Shown here one piece after another: positions 52,561 through 63,867 of a stretch of DNA of 64,000 bases. Source of the DNA: Roseiarcus sp963748545. GTDB lineage: Bacteria; Pseudomonadota; Alphaproteobacteria; Rhizobiales; Beijerinckiaceae. The notes under the pieces were generated by a model, which searched no databases, had not been told where the DNA came from, and saw only the letters and a list, made by a program, of their open reading frames with translations. Numbering within the stretch: the first letter of the stretch is position 1; each line of letters opens with the position of its first letter. The DNA is taken from assembly GCA_963748545.1 (NCBI GenBank), contig CAVVJO010000003.1, positions 248,001 to 312,000 of the forward strand. Reading direction: 5' to 3'. Position numbers and translations under genes: made by a program.

Positions 52561-54099
52561 GTGATGATGGGCCAATCCATTCCGCCTTTTGATGTCGCGA
52601 TTGTCGGCGGCGGGGTGAATGGCTGCGGCATCGCCCGCGACGCCGCCGGCCGCGGGTTTTCGGTATACCTCTGCGACAAGGGCGACCTTGCGGGCGCGAC
52701 GTCGAGCGCGTCGACCAAACTCATTCACGGCGGCCTCCGATACCTCGAATACCACGAGTTTCGTTTGGTTCGAGAAGCGCTCGTTGAGCGCGAGATCTTG
52801 TGGCGAATCGCGCCCCATATCATTTGGCCGGTACGCTTCGTGTTGCCTCATCACAGGGGGCTGCGCCCCGCTTGGCTGCTACGCTTAGGGCTGTTTCTTT
52901 ACGATCATCTCGGCGGTCGCCGCCTGTTGCCGCCAACCAGAACTCTTCAACTCGATCGCGAACCGACGGGTCAGCCGCTCAAGCGCGAATTCGTCCGCGG
53001 ATTCGAGTACTCGGATTGTTGGGTCGAGGATTCGCGGCTCGTCGTTCTGAATGCGATCGACGCCTCTGAGTTGGGCGCCGCCATTGCGCCTCGAACACAG
53101 TGCCTGTCGGGTAGACGGGAAGACGGTTTCTGGCGGTTGACCCTTCGGGACCAGACGACGTCCCGTCTCACCGAAATCAGGGCGCGCACACTGGTCAACG
53201 CAGCAGGCCCCTGGGCCAGCGACGTCCTGACCACAACTCTGGGTTGCGATGCGCCCGCCACCGTACGGCTTGTCAAGGGCAGCCATATCGTCGTGCCCAA
53301 ACTCTATTCGCACGATCGATGCTATATCTTCCAGAACCCCGACGGCCGGGTCTTCTTTGCGATCCCCTTCGAAACCGATTTCACGCTCATCGGAACGACG
53401 GACCTGGATTACGCCGGCGACCCGGATCAGGTTCAAGCGACGTCGGACGAGATCTCCTACCTCTGTAGCGGCGCGAGCGAGTATTTCCGGACGCCGGTTC
53501 AACCGAGCCAAGTCATCTGGTCTTATTCGGGCGTGCGCCCGCTCTATGACGACGGCGCGTCTGATGCGCAGGCCGCGACGCGAGACTACGTGCTCAAACT
53601 CGATGTGGGGGACGGCAAGGCCCCGCTTCTCACTATTTTCGGAGGCAAGATCACCACGTACCGCCGCCTGGCGGAAGCCGCCTTGGCGATGCTCGCGACC
53701 TACTTGCCGCCACCCCGTCGTTCATCCGGTTGGACGGCGCAGCGGCCCCTGCCGGGCGGCGATTTTCCAATGCAGGAATTTGACGCATTCTGCGAGGACA
53801 CCGGACGCCGCTATCCTTTTCTCGCGGCGCCGACCGTTCGACGGCTGGCCCGCGCCTACGGGACGCGCGTCACGAAAATCCTGAACGACGCCAGATCCGC
53901 CGCCGACCTCGGCAAGGTCTTCGGAGCCGATCTGAGCGAATCGGAAGTTCGATATCTGGCCCGAAGCGAATGGGCGGCGTCGGCGGAGGACATCCTATGG
54001 CGACGCAGCAAATTGGGCTTGCGGTTCTCAAGGGAGGAAGTCGCCGAGCTTGGTGATTTTATGAAAGAGTTGGAGCGATCGCCCGTGGCGACGCCATGA
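52561..54099 (+). CDS. glpD: Glycerol-3-phosphate dehydrogenase, FAD-dependent
   Basis: This 512-residue flavoenzyme has the FAD motif VAIVGGGVNGCGIARDAAGRG at the N-terminus (residues about 12-32), SSASTKLIHGGLRYLE, VNAAGPWASDV and FGGKITTYRRLAEAAL. It oxidises glycerol 3-phosphate to dihydroxyacetone phosphate at the membrane and passes electrons to quinone. Start is GTG 52561 or one of the two ATG codons after it. It heads the glycerol uptake operon. Confidence 0.93.
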   Translation: MMMGQSIPPFDVAIVGGGVNGCGIARDAAGRGFSVYLCDKGDLAGATSSASTKLIHGGLRYLEYHEFRLVREALVEREILWRIAPHIIWPVRFVLPHHRGLRPAWLLRLGLFLYDHLGGRRLLPPTRTLQLDREPTGQPLKREFVRGFEYSDCWVEDSRLVVLNAIDASELGAAIAPRTQCLSGRREDGFWRLTLRDQTTSRLTEIRARTLVNAAGPWASDVLTTTLGCDAPATVRLVKGSHIVVPKLYSHDRCYIFQNPDGRVFFAIPFETDFTLIGTTDLDYAGDPDQVQATSDEISYLCSGASEYFRTPVQPSQVIWSYSGVRPLYDDGASDAQAATRDYVLKLDVGDGKAPLLTIFGGKITTYRRLAEAALAMLATYLPPPRRSSGWTAQRPLPGGDFPMQEFDAFCEDTGRRYPFLAAPTVRRLARAYGTRVTKILNDARSAADLGKVFGADLSESEVRYLARSEWAASAEDILWRRSKLGLRFSREEVAELGDFMKELERSPVATP

Positions 54100-54118
54100 A
54101 CTCGGGGAGTGGCGCGAC

Positions 54119-55207
54119 GTGACGCTTGTTCTCGATCACATTGGACTGTCGGTCGGCGACATGCCCGTGATCACGGACGTCTCCCTTACGCTGGATAAGG
54201 GGACGATGAACATCCTGCTTGGCCCGACCCTTGCGGGCAAGACCAGCCTGATGCGGCTGATGGCGGGTCTCGACAAGCCGACGACTGGGCGGCTGATCGC
54301 GAACGACGTCGATGTGACCGGCGTCGCCGTCCGCCGCAGATCGGTTGCGATGGTTTATCAGCAATTCGTCAATTACCCGTCGCTCACGGTTTACGAAAAT
54401 ATCGCCTCTCCGCTGCGCGTCGCGGGCATTTCTCGCGCAGAGATCAATTCTCGCGTTCGCGAGGCCGCGCGGTTTCTGCGCCTCGAACCGCTTCTGCAAC
54501 GCCTGCCAGGCCAGCTTTCCGGAGGACAGCAGCAGCGCACCGCCATTGCGCGCGCGCTCGTCAAACGCGCCGACTTGGTGCTCCTCGACGAACCTCTGGC
54601 CAACCTCGACTACAAACTGCGCGAGGAAATGCGCGAAGAGTTGCCGAAGGTCTTTGCCAAATCCGGGGCGATCCTGGTCTACGCGACGACAGAGCCGATG
54701 GAGGCGCTTCTGCTGGGCGGCGTCACGATCGCTTTGCACGAGGGGAGGGTGACGCAGGTCGGATCGACGGCGCAGGTTTATCGCCGCCCCGACAACATTG
54801 AGACTGCGCGGATCTTTTCCGATCCGCCGCTGAACGAACTCGCGATCGAAAAGCGCGGCGGCTTCGTGACCCTTGCTAGCGGGCGGCAATTGCCCGCGGC
54901 GGCCGCCTTGGCGCGCTTACCGGACGGGGCGTACCGCCTCGGCTTTCGCGCCGACGCCGTCGCGATCGGCGAGGGGCTTTCCGCCGGATTGGTTTTTCCG
55001 GGCACGGTCGCCGTAACAGAACTCAGCGGTTCAGAGAGCTTCGTTCACGTCGACGTCGGCATGGGGGTCTGGGTCTGCCTCGTGACGGGCGTCCATGACT
55101 GGCAGCCCGGCGCCGTCGTCGACGTTCGGGTCGACCCGACGCGCATCCTCGTGTTCGACCGGTCGGGCAAGCTCGTCGCCGTCCCCTATATCGCAATGTC
55201 GGCTTGA
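54119..55207 (+). CDS. glpS: Glycerol ABC transporter ATPase GlpS
   Basis: This 362-residue ATPase of the MalK/UgpC type has Walker A GPTLAGKTS, a complete signature LSGGQQQR, Walker B LVLLDEPLANLD and a C-terminal TOBE-like domain. Start GTG 54119, 19 bases after glpD. It forms a heterodimer with GlpT in the Rhizobium glycerol system. The intact signature contrasts with GlpT. Confidence 0.9.
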   Translation: MTLVLDHIGLSVGDMPVITDVSLTLDKGTMNILLGPTLAGKTSLMRLMAGLDKPTTGRLIANDVDVTGVAVRRRSVAMVYQQFVNYPSLTVYENIASPLRVAGISRAEINSRVREAARFLRLEPLLQRLPGQLSGGQQQRTAIARALVKRADLVLLDEPLANLDYKLREEMREELPKVFAKSGAILVYATTEPMEALLLGGVTIALHEGRVTQVGSTAQVYRRPDNIETARIFSDPPLNELAIEKRGGFVTLASGRQLPAAAALARLPDGAYRLGFRADAVAIGEGLSAGLVFPGTVAVTELSGSESFVHVDVGMGVWVCLVTGVHDWQPGAVVDVRVDPTRILVFDRSGKLVAVPYIAMSA

Positions 55208-55218
55208 AGGAGGGGACG

Positions 55219-56298
<1,080 letters not shown>

Positions 56299-56302
<4 letters not shown>

Positions 56303-57189
56303 CCAGCAAGCCCTTCAACAATCGCGCATGGTTTTTCGTCCTGCCGGTTCTCGCCTTCGTTATGTTTTCTTCGATTATCCCGGCCATGACCGTCGTGAAC
56401 TATTCAATTCAGGACACGATGGGTGCGAACAATTTCTTCTGGAACGGCGACGGATGGTTCCGGGACCTCCTCAATCCGAGCACCGAAATCGGCGCCCGTT
56501 TCAACGACGCGCTGTTCCGTACGCTGGGCTTTTCCCTCACGTGCCTGGCGATTGAAGTGCCGCTCGGCATCGGCATCGCGCTGTGTCTGCCGCGCAAGGG
56601 CTGGGCAATCGGACCGGTATTGGTCGTGATGGCGCTGCCGATGCTGATCCCGTTCAATGTGGTCGGAACCATTTGGCAGATCTTTACGCGCGCCGACATC
56701 GGCCTCTTCGGAGCGGCAATCACGGGACTGGGCATCGATTACAACGTCACTCAGAACGCGATCTCGGCGTGGGTCACGATCGTGATCATCGACGTCTGGC
56801 ATTGGACGCCGCTTGTCATTCTCCTCAGCTATGCGGGTCTTCGCGCCATCCCCCCCGCCTACTATCAGGCGGCGCGGATCGACGGGGCGAGCCGGTGGGC
56901 GGTTTTCCTCAATATTGAGCTGCCCAAACTGCAAAAGGTCCTCGTCATCGCGGTGCTGCTCCGGTTCATGCAGACGTTCATGATCTACACCGAACCGGTC
57001 GTCGTCACCGGCGGCGGCCCCGGCAGCGCGACCACATTCCTGTCAATTGATCTGGTGAAGATCGCGCTTGGTCAGGTCGACCTCGGCAGCGCGGCATCGA
57101 TGTCGCTGGTCTATTACTTGATCACCCTGACGGTTTGCTATGTGTTCTACACGATCATGACCCAGATCGAACGACGGAGGGACGCTTGA
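56299..57189 (+). CDS. glpP: Glycerol ABC transporter permease GlpP
   Basis: This 296-residue MalF-type permease has several membrane helices and the EAA loop YYQAARIDGASRWAVFLNIELP. It overlaps glpT by 4 bases (ATGA) and glpQ by one base, which indicates a tightly coupled operon. It pairs with GlpQ as the membrane channel. Confidence 0.92.
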
Positions 57190-57995
57190 TGCGCCCGGGC
57201 CTCGCGCCGAAGATCATCCTCATCGTCTATCTGATCGTGCTGATGCTGCCGATCTACTGGCTCATCAACATGAGCCTCCGAACCAACTCCGACATCGTGT
57301 CGGGGCTAACGCTCTGGCCGCGGCACCCGACTTTCCAGAAATACGTCGATATTTTCCACGACCCGACCTGGGTCCATGCCTTCGGCGTTTCCCTGACCTA
57401 TGTGGCGATCAACACCGTCATTTCGGTGATCGTGGCCTTGCCGGCCGCCTACGCGTTCAATCGCTACGCGTTCGTCGGCGACAAGCATTTGTTCTTCTGG
57501 TTGCTGACCAATCTGATGGCGCCGGCCGCGGTCTTTGCGATGCCGTTCTTCCAACTGTATTACGCAATTGGCCTGTTCGACACGGTCTGGGCGGTGGCGC
57601 TTGCGCATTGTCTTTTCAACATTCCCCTCGCGGTATGGATATTGGAGGGCTTCATCGGCGGCGTCCCCCGCGAAATCGACGAGACCGCGGCGATCGACGG
57701 CTATTCCTTTCCGAGATTTTTCATCTTCATTTTTCTGCCGCTGATCGCCAACGGCGTCGGCGTGACAGCGTTCTTCTGCTTCATGTTCTCGTGGATCGAG
57801 GAATTGCTGGCCACCACGTTGACCTCTGCCAACGCTCTGCCTTTCGCCGCGGTCATGACCCGCGCCTATTCCGTCGCAGGCATGGATTGGTCGTTGCTGG
57901 CCGCGGCCGGCGTCCTGACGATGATTCCCGGCGCCGTCGTCATCTGGTTCGTTCGCAATCACATCGCCAAGGGCTTCGCCTTGGGCCGAGTTTAG
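57189..57995 (+). CDS. glpQ: Glycerol ABC transporter permease GlpQ
   Basis: This 268-residue MalG-type permease starts MRPGLAPKIILIVYLIVLML, with the EAA loop EIDETAAIDGYSFPRFFIFIFLP. ATG 57189 overlaps the glpP stop (TGATG). An open frame from 57135 is only read-through from glpP. Not to be confused with the E. coli GlpQ phosphodiesterase. Confidence 0.92.
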   Translation: MRPGLAPKIILIVYLIVLMLPIYWLINMSLRTNSDIVSGLTLWPRHPTFQKYVDIFHDPTWVHAFGVSLTYVAINTVISVIVALPAAYAFNRYAFVGDKHLFFWLLTNLMAPAAVFAMPFFQLYYAIGLFDTVWAVALAHCLFNIPLAVWILEGFIGGVPREIDETAAIDGYSFPRFFIFIFLPLIANGVGVTAFFCFMFSWIEELLATTLTSANALPFAAVMTRAYSVAGMDWSLLAAAGVLTMIPGAVVIWFVRNHIAKGFALGRV

Positions 57996-58008
57996 GGGAG
58001 CCGCCGCA

Positions 58009-58284
58009 ATGCTCGCATGGATGGCATGGACCTGGCAGACGGCCTTGTTCTTCTCGCTCGTCGTTCTGGCCTTGATCATCCTGACCCTGCTTGCGGTCTA
58101 CCGACCGGAGACTCCGCGCGTCGGGATCCTGCGCTTTCCGACCACCCGCGGCGACCGGTTCTTCGTGACCCTGATCGGGTCGGCTTTCATCTTTGTCTTT
58201 TGGCTGCGGCTTGGAGGGGGCGCCCTGTGGTACCCGCTCGCCGCATCTGTGGTTTACGGCATCGCAATGTTCAGGTTCGCGTAG
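58009..58284 (+). CDS. glpU: Small membrane protein GlpU (DUF2160 family)
   Basis: This 91-residue protein has three hydrophobic segments (ALFFSLVVLALIILTLLA, FFVTLIGSAFIFVFWL, YPLAASVVYGIAMF). DUF2160 proteins occur in alphaproteobacterial glycerol importer operons and are known as GlpU in Rhizobium, where the role is unclear. It lies 14 bases after glpQ and 52 before glpV. Confidence 0.85.
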   Translation: MLAWMAWTWQTALFFSLVVLALIILTLLAVYRPETPRVGILRFPTTRGDRFFVTLIGSAFIFVFWLRLGGGALWYPLAASVVYGIAMFRFA

Positions 58285-58336
58285 CCGTATCGCTGTCCGC
58301 CGCACAACGCGGCGGACCTTTGAGGGAGGAACGAAA

Positions 58337-60134
58337 ATGGACGTAAAGCGTCGTGACGTATTGAAGGGAGCCGCGGCGGTCGCCGCTACTGCGGTGACGG
58401 CCGGTGGAGCGGCGATCATCACTTCGACGCCCACATTCGCGCAGCAACTCGATGCGGCGAAGAAGTGGGTCGATAGCGAATTTCAGCCGTCGACATTGAG
58501 CAAAGACGAGCAGATGGCCGAAATGGAATGGTTCATCAAAGCGTCTGCGCCGTTCAAAGGAATGAACCTCAGCACTGTCTCCGAGATTCTCAGCATCCAC
58601 GATTACGAATCCGAAGACTTTGACCAAAGCCTTCGCGGAAATAACAGGTATTCAAGTCAATCACGAATTGCTCGATGAAGGGAAGCTGGTCGATAAAATT
58701 GAAGTCGAAATTGCTTCTGGCAAACCGATTTATGACTTCTGGATGAACGATTCCGACTTTATCGGCACGCACCCCCGATACAACGATATCGTCGGCGGAT
58801 CGCTGACCGACTTCATGGCCAACGACGGCAAGGACGTCACCAATCCGGGTCTGGATCTCGAAGATTTCATCGGCCTGTCGTTTGGAACATTCACCGATGG
58901 GAAGCTCTATCAACTTCCAGATCAGCAGTTCGCCAATCTCTATTGGTTCCGGTACGACTGGTTCCAGCGTCCGGAACTCAAGGCCGCATTCAAGGCGAAG
59001 TATGGCTATGACCTCGGCGTGCCGGTCAACTGGTCGGCTTATGAGGACATCGCCGACTTCTTCACCAACCATGTGAAAGAGATCGACGGACAAAAAGTCT
59101 ACGGCCATATGGACTACGGCAAGAAGGACCCGTCCCTTGGCTGGCGATTTACCGACGCTTGGCTTTCTATGGCCGGCAACGGCGACCGTGGCCTGCCGAA
59201 CGGACGACCGGTCGACGAATGGGGCATTCGCGCAGAGAACGGCATCCCCGTCGGCTCTTCGATTTCCCGCGGCGGCGACGCCAACGGTCCGGCGGCGGTC
59301 TACGCCACGACGAAATTCGTCGAGTGGCTGAAGAAATACGCCCCGCCGGAAGCGTCCGGCATGGACTTCCTGGAAGCTGGCGCCGTGCCTGGCCAGGGAC
59401 ATATCGCCCAGCAAATCTTCTGGTACAGCGCATTCACCCATGCGCTCTCGGAACCCAACCTGCCGGTTATGAACCCCGACGGGACGCCGAAGTGGCGCAT
59501 GGCGCCGAGCCCGCATGGGGCCTACTGGAAGGAAGGCATGAAGCTCGGCTATCAGGACGTCGGGTGCTGGACGATGCTGAAATATGCGCCGCTGGAGCGG
59601 GTCAAGGCCGGGTGGCTGTACGCCCAATTCTGCGTATCGAAGACGGTCACGCTCAAGAAATCCGTGACATCGCTGCACCTGATCCGCGACAGCGATATCT
59701 GGAGCGATGCGATGACGGCGATCGCGCCCAAGGCTGGCGGACTGGTCGAATTCTATCGCAGCCCGGCGCGCAAACTCTGGACTCCGACCGGCGTGAACGT
59801 GCCCGAATACGGCAAGCTCGCTCAGGTCTGGTGGCAGAACGTCTCGAAGGCGATCTCGGGCGAAGCGACGCCACAGCAGGCGATGGACGGCTTGGCGCGC
59901 GATCAGGACGCGATCATGACCCGGCTCGAAAAATCCGGCGCTCAGGGCAAGCTGGGGCCGAAAATGAACGAGGAAAGGGACCCAGAATATTGGTACGCTA
60001 AGGCCGAGAAAGACGGCACGCTGGCGCCGCAGCGCAAACTCGCCAATGAAAAGCCGCCGGGCGAAACGGTCGACTACGACGAACTTCTGAAGACATGGAC
60101 CCAAACGGCTCAACCGCCGAAAAAGAAGGGCTGA
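58337..60134 (+). CDS. glpV: Glycerol ABC transporter substrate-binding protein GlpV, frameshifted in this sequence
   Basis: The N-terminus MDVKRRDVLKGAAAVAATAV has a twin-arginine motif (KRRDVLKG) and signal cleavage near TFAQQ. After ILSIHDYESED the frame is lost; the rest (LTKAFAEITGIQVNHELLDE to AQPPKKKG) is one base off. One extra T in the TTT at 58619-58621 explains this. The corrected length is about 598 residues, as expected for this family. ATG 58337 follows GAGGGAGGAACG. It binds glycerol in the periplasm for GlpSTPQ. Confidence 0.9.
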
Positions 60135-60202
60135 TCGTTCTGATATCGATCGGGTCGGGCCAATCGCCCGACCCCTACGTTCAGTCTCAGAGGATCGGGG
60201 CG

Positions 60203-61720
60203 ATGAGGGGACGCATTCTCGTCATTGATCAGGGCACGACATCGACACGCGCAATCGTCTTCGGCGCGGACTCGGTCCCAGTCGCAATGGCGCAGCAAGA
60301 ATTCCCTCAGATTTTCCCTCGTGAGGGATGGGTCGAGCACGATCCCGAGGCAATCTGGCGAAGCGTCCTGGAGACAGGGCGCAAGGCGCTCGGCGGGGCC
60401 AGCGGCGAGGCCTCGGATGTGGCTGGCGTCGGCATCGCCAATCAGCGCGAAACGACGGTCGTCTGGAATCGCAAGACCGGCAAGCCGATCCACAACGCCA
60501 TCGTTTGGCAAGACCGCCGCACTGCGCCGCTTTGCGCAAGCCTCAAGGCGGAAGGCCTCGAAAGTCTGGTGGCCGAACGCACCGGACTCTTGCTCGACCC
60601 CTATTTCTCGGCAACGAAGATCGCGTGGCTGCTCGACAATATCGAGAACGCGCGCAAGCTGGCCGAGCAGGGCGATCTTGCGTTCGGCACGATCGACAGC
60701 TTCCTGATCTGGCGACTGACCGCCGGCTCGGCGCACGTCACGGACGCCACGAACGCGTCGCGCACGCTTCTCATGAACATTCATTCTGGCCAATGGGACG
60801 AGGAGCTTCTGAAGCTCTTTCGGGTCCCGCGCGCGATGATGCCGGAGATCCGCGATTGCGCGGCCGATTTCGGCATGGCCGGAGCCGAGCATTTTGGCGA
60901 GGCGTTGCCGATCCGCGGCGTCGCCGGTGACCAGCAGGCCGCCTTGATCGGGCAGGCGTGCTTTCGACCGGGCATGATCAAGTCGACTTACGGAACGGGC
61001 TGCTTTGTCCTGTTGAACACCGGCGCCAAAGCGGTCGTATCGAGTAACAAGTTGCTGACGACCGTCGCGTATCAGTGGAAGGGGAGGCGGACCTACGCGA
61101 TCGAGGGCTCGATTTTTTCCGCCGGCGCCACGGTCCAGTGGCTTCGCGACGGACTAGGCATCGTGGCCCAGGCCCCGGAGACGGGCGGCCTCGCAGCGCG
61201 CGCCGATCCGGACCAACGGGTCTATATCGTGCCCGCTTTCACCGGACTGGGCGCTCCGCACTGGAACACCGAGGCGCGCGCCGCCATCATGGGTCTGACG
61301 CGGGGATCGACGCGCAACGAGATTGCCCGAGCGGCGCTCGAATCCGTGGCCTACCAGACGCGCGACCTCATTGAGGCGATGCGCGCGGACAGCGGAGCGT
61401 CCGAGGCTGCGGGCGAGCGGTCGGTGATCCGCGTCGACGGCGGGATGAGCGCAAGCGACTGGACCATGCAGTTTGTCGCCGACATGCTCGACGCGCCTGT
61501 CGACCGGCCGGCTGTCGTCGAAACGACGGCCCTCGGCGCGGCGTTTCTGGCTGGTTGGCAGTCGGGGCTCCTTCCGGGGCCGGAGGACTTCGCCGACACG
61601 TGGCGGGCGGAGCGCCGATTCGAGCCGACGATGTCCGGCGCCGAGCGGGAATCGCGCTACCGCGGATGGCGCGACGCGGTGACGCGCGTCGTCTGTCCTT
61701 CCGCGGCCAGTGAACCATGA
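60203..61720 (+). CDS. glpK: Glycerol kinase
   Basis: This 505-residue FGGY kinase has VIDQGTTSTRAIVF at the start, IANQRETTVVWNRKTGKPI, VWQDRRTA, KSTYGTGCF and RVDGGMSASDWTMQF. It converts imported glycerol to glycerol 3-phosphate for GlpD. ATG 60203 starts the family domain directly and follows AGAGGATCGGG; an open frame from 60095 overlaps glpV. Confidence 0.94.
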   Translation: MRGRILVIDQGTTSTRAIVFGADSVPVAMAQQEFPQIFPREGWVEHDPEAIWRSVLETGRKALGGASGEASDVAGVGIANQRETTVVWNRKTGKPIHNAIVWQDRRTAPLCASLKAEGLESLVAERTGLLLDPYFSATKIAWLLDNIENARKLAEQGDLAFGTIDSFLIWRLTAGSAHVTDATNASRTLLMNIHSGQWDEELLKLFRVPRAMMPEIRDCAADFGMAGAEHFGEALPIRGVAGDQQAALIGQACFRPGMIKSTYGTGCFVLLNTGAKAVVSSNKLLTTVAYQWKGRRTYAIEGSIFSAGATVQWLRDGLGIVAQAPETGGLAARADPDQRVYIVPAFTGLGAPHWNTEARAAIMGLTRGSTRNEIARAALESVAYQTRDLIEAMRADSGASEAAGERSVIRVDGGMSASDWTMQFVADMLDAPVDRPAVVETTALGAAFLAGWQSGLLPGPEDFADTWRAERRFEPTMSGAERESRYRGWRDAVTRVVCPSAASEP

Positions 61721-62433
61721 AGGTCGTCTTCCGCTGTGACCCGGCGATGCTGGATGGACTGGCCCGGCCGTCCCTCGCACGCCACGCCCTGCCGGACTGG
61801 CTGCGGACTATGCCCCGGACGGCCTTCTCGGAAACGCACGGGCAGGACGTGCGGACCGTCAAGCAGTGTCCGCCGTTCGTTGACGCGATGTCGTACGGCT
61901 TCGTCATGCCGCTGCCTTGCGATGTCCATGTCAACGACGGCGTGCTGTCGTGGGACTGGGAATACCCGGCCCTTTCGGTCAAGTCGCATCCGCGCTCGCC
62001 GCTGAGCTTTCATGTGTCGGCGCAGGCGAGCGGAACGCCCCTTTTTCGTCCGGACGTCGCCCTCGTGAAATTCAACAGCTTCTGGACGATCGAACTCGAA
62101 CCCGGCTATTCGCTTTTTGCGACGCACCCGGTCAACCGCGCCGACCTGCCGTTTCGAACCCTGACGGGCCTTGTCGATTCCGATCGGTTCACGGATGTCG
62201 GGATTCTGTTTCCGGCGCTATGGGTCGAGCCCCAATTCGAGGGCGTCCTGCCGCGCGGCACCCCGATCGCACAATGTTTCGCGGTAGGGCGTGAACGTCT
62301 CGACCTCGTGTTTCAATCGTTCACCGACCAAGAGGTTCGACGTTACGAAGCCACGGCTGGGAAATTGCTCAGCGAACCGGGCGTCTACCGAAGGCAATAC
62401 CGCGTGCGGCGCGGGCGTTCATCCGCCAAGTGA
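61717..62433 (+). CDS. Conserved hypothetical protein coupled to glpK
   Basis: This 238-residue soluble protein has no domain I can name with confidence. Recognisable blocks are TVKQCPPFVDAMSYGFVMPL, WTIELEPGYSLFATHPVNR, FRTLTGLVDSDRF and LPRGTPIAQCFAV, which give a compact beta-rich look. ATG 61717 overlaps the glpK stop as ATGA, which suggests co-translation. Its end overlaps the convergent TPR gene by 15 bases. A role in glycerol use is not shown. Confidence 0.7.
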   Translation: MKVVFRCDPAMLDGLARPSLARHALPDWLRTMPRTAFSETHGQDVRTVKQCPPFVDAMSYGFVMPLPCDVHVNDGVLSWDWEYPALSVKSHPRSPLSFHVSAQASGTPLFRPDVALVKFNSFWTIELEPGYSLFATHPVNRADLPFRTLTGLVDSDRFTDVGILFPALWVEPQFEGVLPRGTPIAQCFAVGRERLDLVFQSFTDQEVRRYEATAGKLLSEPGVYRRQYRVRRGRSSAK

Positions 62434-63441
62434 GCGCCGCAGCTTGCCGAGGTTCAGCCAAAGCTCCCCTTTGCGCGCCGATGGAAGGGCCTGCGCGATC
62501 CGTCCAAACGTATCGGGCCGGGCGCGTATCGCCGCACGATAGCGCTCCTTCGCCGCCTGCAATTCCCCCGTCCGCTGCAGCGCCAGGCCAAGATTGACCT
62601 GCGCCTCCGGCAGGTCGGGCCGCAGGGCGACGCATCGGCCATAGGCGGCGATCGCGCCGGCATCGTCGTGCAGATCGTCGCGGACCAGACCGATTGCAAA
62701 ATGGATCTGGCTGTCCTCGGGATGCAGAACCGCCGCTCGCTCCAGCAGCGCGAGCGCCTCTGAATAGTCTGCGAGCCGGCGAAGAGCTTTGGCCAGAGCC
62801 AATATCACCTCGACCCTGTCTGAAGCGACGACCAGGGCCGCGCGGAGCGCGTCGACGGCCTCCTTGAAATGCCCGAGGTCCATGAGCGCCGCGGCCTGCC
62901 CGACAGCGTGCGCGGCCTCGCTTGACCCCGCAAAAGCGCGCGCAAACGCCAACGCGGCTGCTTCCAATTGATTGGCCTTGCGCAGTGTCGCGCCGATCTG
63001 ACCCCAGCCCTGCGGGTCGTGCGGAAATCTCCTCATGAGGTTCGAAAGGCTCTCCTGGGCGCCCCGGTCGCCGCATTCGAGTTGGGTCACGCACAAGAGA
63101 AAGGCCGGTTCCGATCGTTCCGGCGCCGCCTCGCTCGCCCGCCGGAACCAGTTTCGGGCCTGCTCGAGATGTCCGAGCGCGCGCGCCGCTCGCCCTGCGA
63201 TCAACATCGCCGGCGCATGGCCGGGACGAAGCGCCAGACACGAGCAACTCCATTGCTCGGCGTCGGCATAGCGTGCGCGCCGTAGCGCCACGGTCGCAGC
63301 CAACTGGTGAGCCGCAAAGTCATCGGGTCTCGACTGGAGAAGGTCGACGCTGATGCGCTCCGCATTGTCGATACGACCCTCGCCCAGCTCCTTTAGCGCC
63401 TCAGCCAAGCTGTCACGCAAACTGTCTCCAGGATCTCCCAT
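62419..63441 (-). CDS. Tetratricopeptide repeat protein
   Basis: This 340-residue protein is made almost entirely of TPR helical pairs, such as AERISVDLLQSRPDDFAAHQ, ARNWFRRASEAAPERSEPAF, ALALLERAAVLHPEDSQIHF and AIAAYGRCVALRPDLPEAQV. It has no signal peptide or catalytic domain. Such proteins serve as scaffolds; family members with methyltransferase or sulfotransferase tails exist, but none is present here. The ATG at 63441 (MGDPGDSLRDSL) begins the first repeat; a longer frame to 63651 is unlike protein. Confidence 0.82.
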   Translation of the reverse strand: MGDPGDSLRDSLAEALKELGEGRIDNAERISVDLLQSRPDDFAAHQLAATVALRRARYADAEQWSCSCLALRPGHAPAMLIAGRAARALGHLEQARNWFRRASEAAPERSEPAFLLCVTQLECGDRGAQESLSNLMRRFPHDPQGWGQIGATLRKANQLEAAALAFARAFAGSSEAAHAVGQAAALMDLGHFKEAVDALRAALVVASDRVEVILALAKALRRLADYSEALALLERAAVLHPEDSQIHFAIGLVRDDLHDDAGAIAAYGRCVALRPDLPEAQVNLGLALQRTGELQAAKERYRAAIRARPDTFGRIAQALPSARKGELWLNLGKLRRSLGG

Positions 63442-63792
63442 TGTCTTCCCGACCGCCTCGGCTACAACACTACGACGTAAGTGCAGACGTTCATTTGATT
63501 GAATATTGCAATTGAAGCGGAACTGGAAGTATCGCGTCATCGATCTAACGCGGACGGTCGAGCCGAACGTTCGGGAAGTTAAGGAAAGTTCCCAGACGGC
63601 ATTACGAACAAGACATAAGCGACGCTTTCCCTCGCACGCCTTCCTGAACACGACCCCGTAATCGACCTCGATCGCCTCTCAGGGACGAACCGCCCATGGC
63701 GTTCTCAAGAGCTCTGGCCCCTTTGCCGGTAGCCCAGAGGCAACCCGAAGACACGGCGGCCGCGCTCGCCTTCAGTTAAAGCATTCATGAGC
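63442..63792. other. 351-bp intergenic region between the TPR gene and tRNA-Gln
   Basis: This is the leader of the TPR gene and the region downstream of tRNA-Gln on the same strand. I find no convincing coding frame and no strong hairpin with a T-run. Confidence 0.5.
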
Positions 63793-63867
63793 TGGCTGGG
63801 GCGGGAGGATTCGAACCTCCGTATGGCGGAATCAAAATCCGCTGCCTTACCACTTGGCGACGCCCCA
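63793..63867 (-). tRNA. tRNA-Gln (anticodon UUG)
   Basis: The minus strand folds as a cloverleaf of 75 nt including encoded CCA. The acceptor stem TGGGGCG pairs with CGCCCCA, the anticodon stem GCGGA/TCCGC encloses loop TTTTGAT with TTG at positions 34-36, and the T arm contains GGTTCGAATCC. Nothing else is recognisable from here to the window end. Confidence 0.95.
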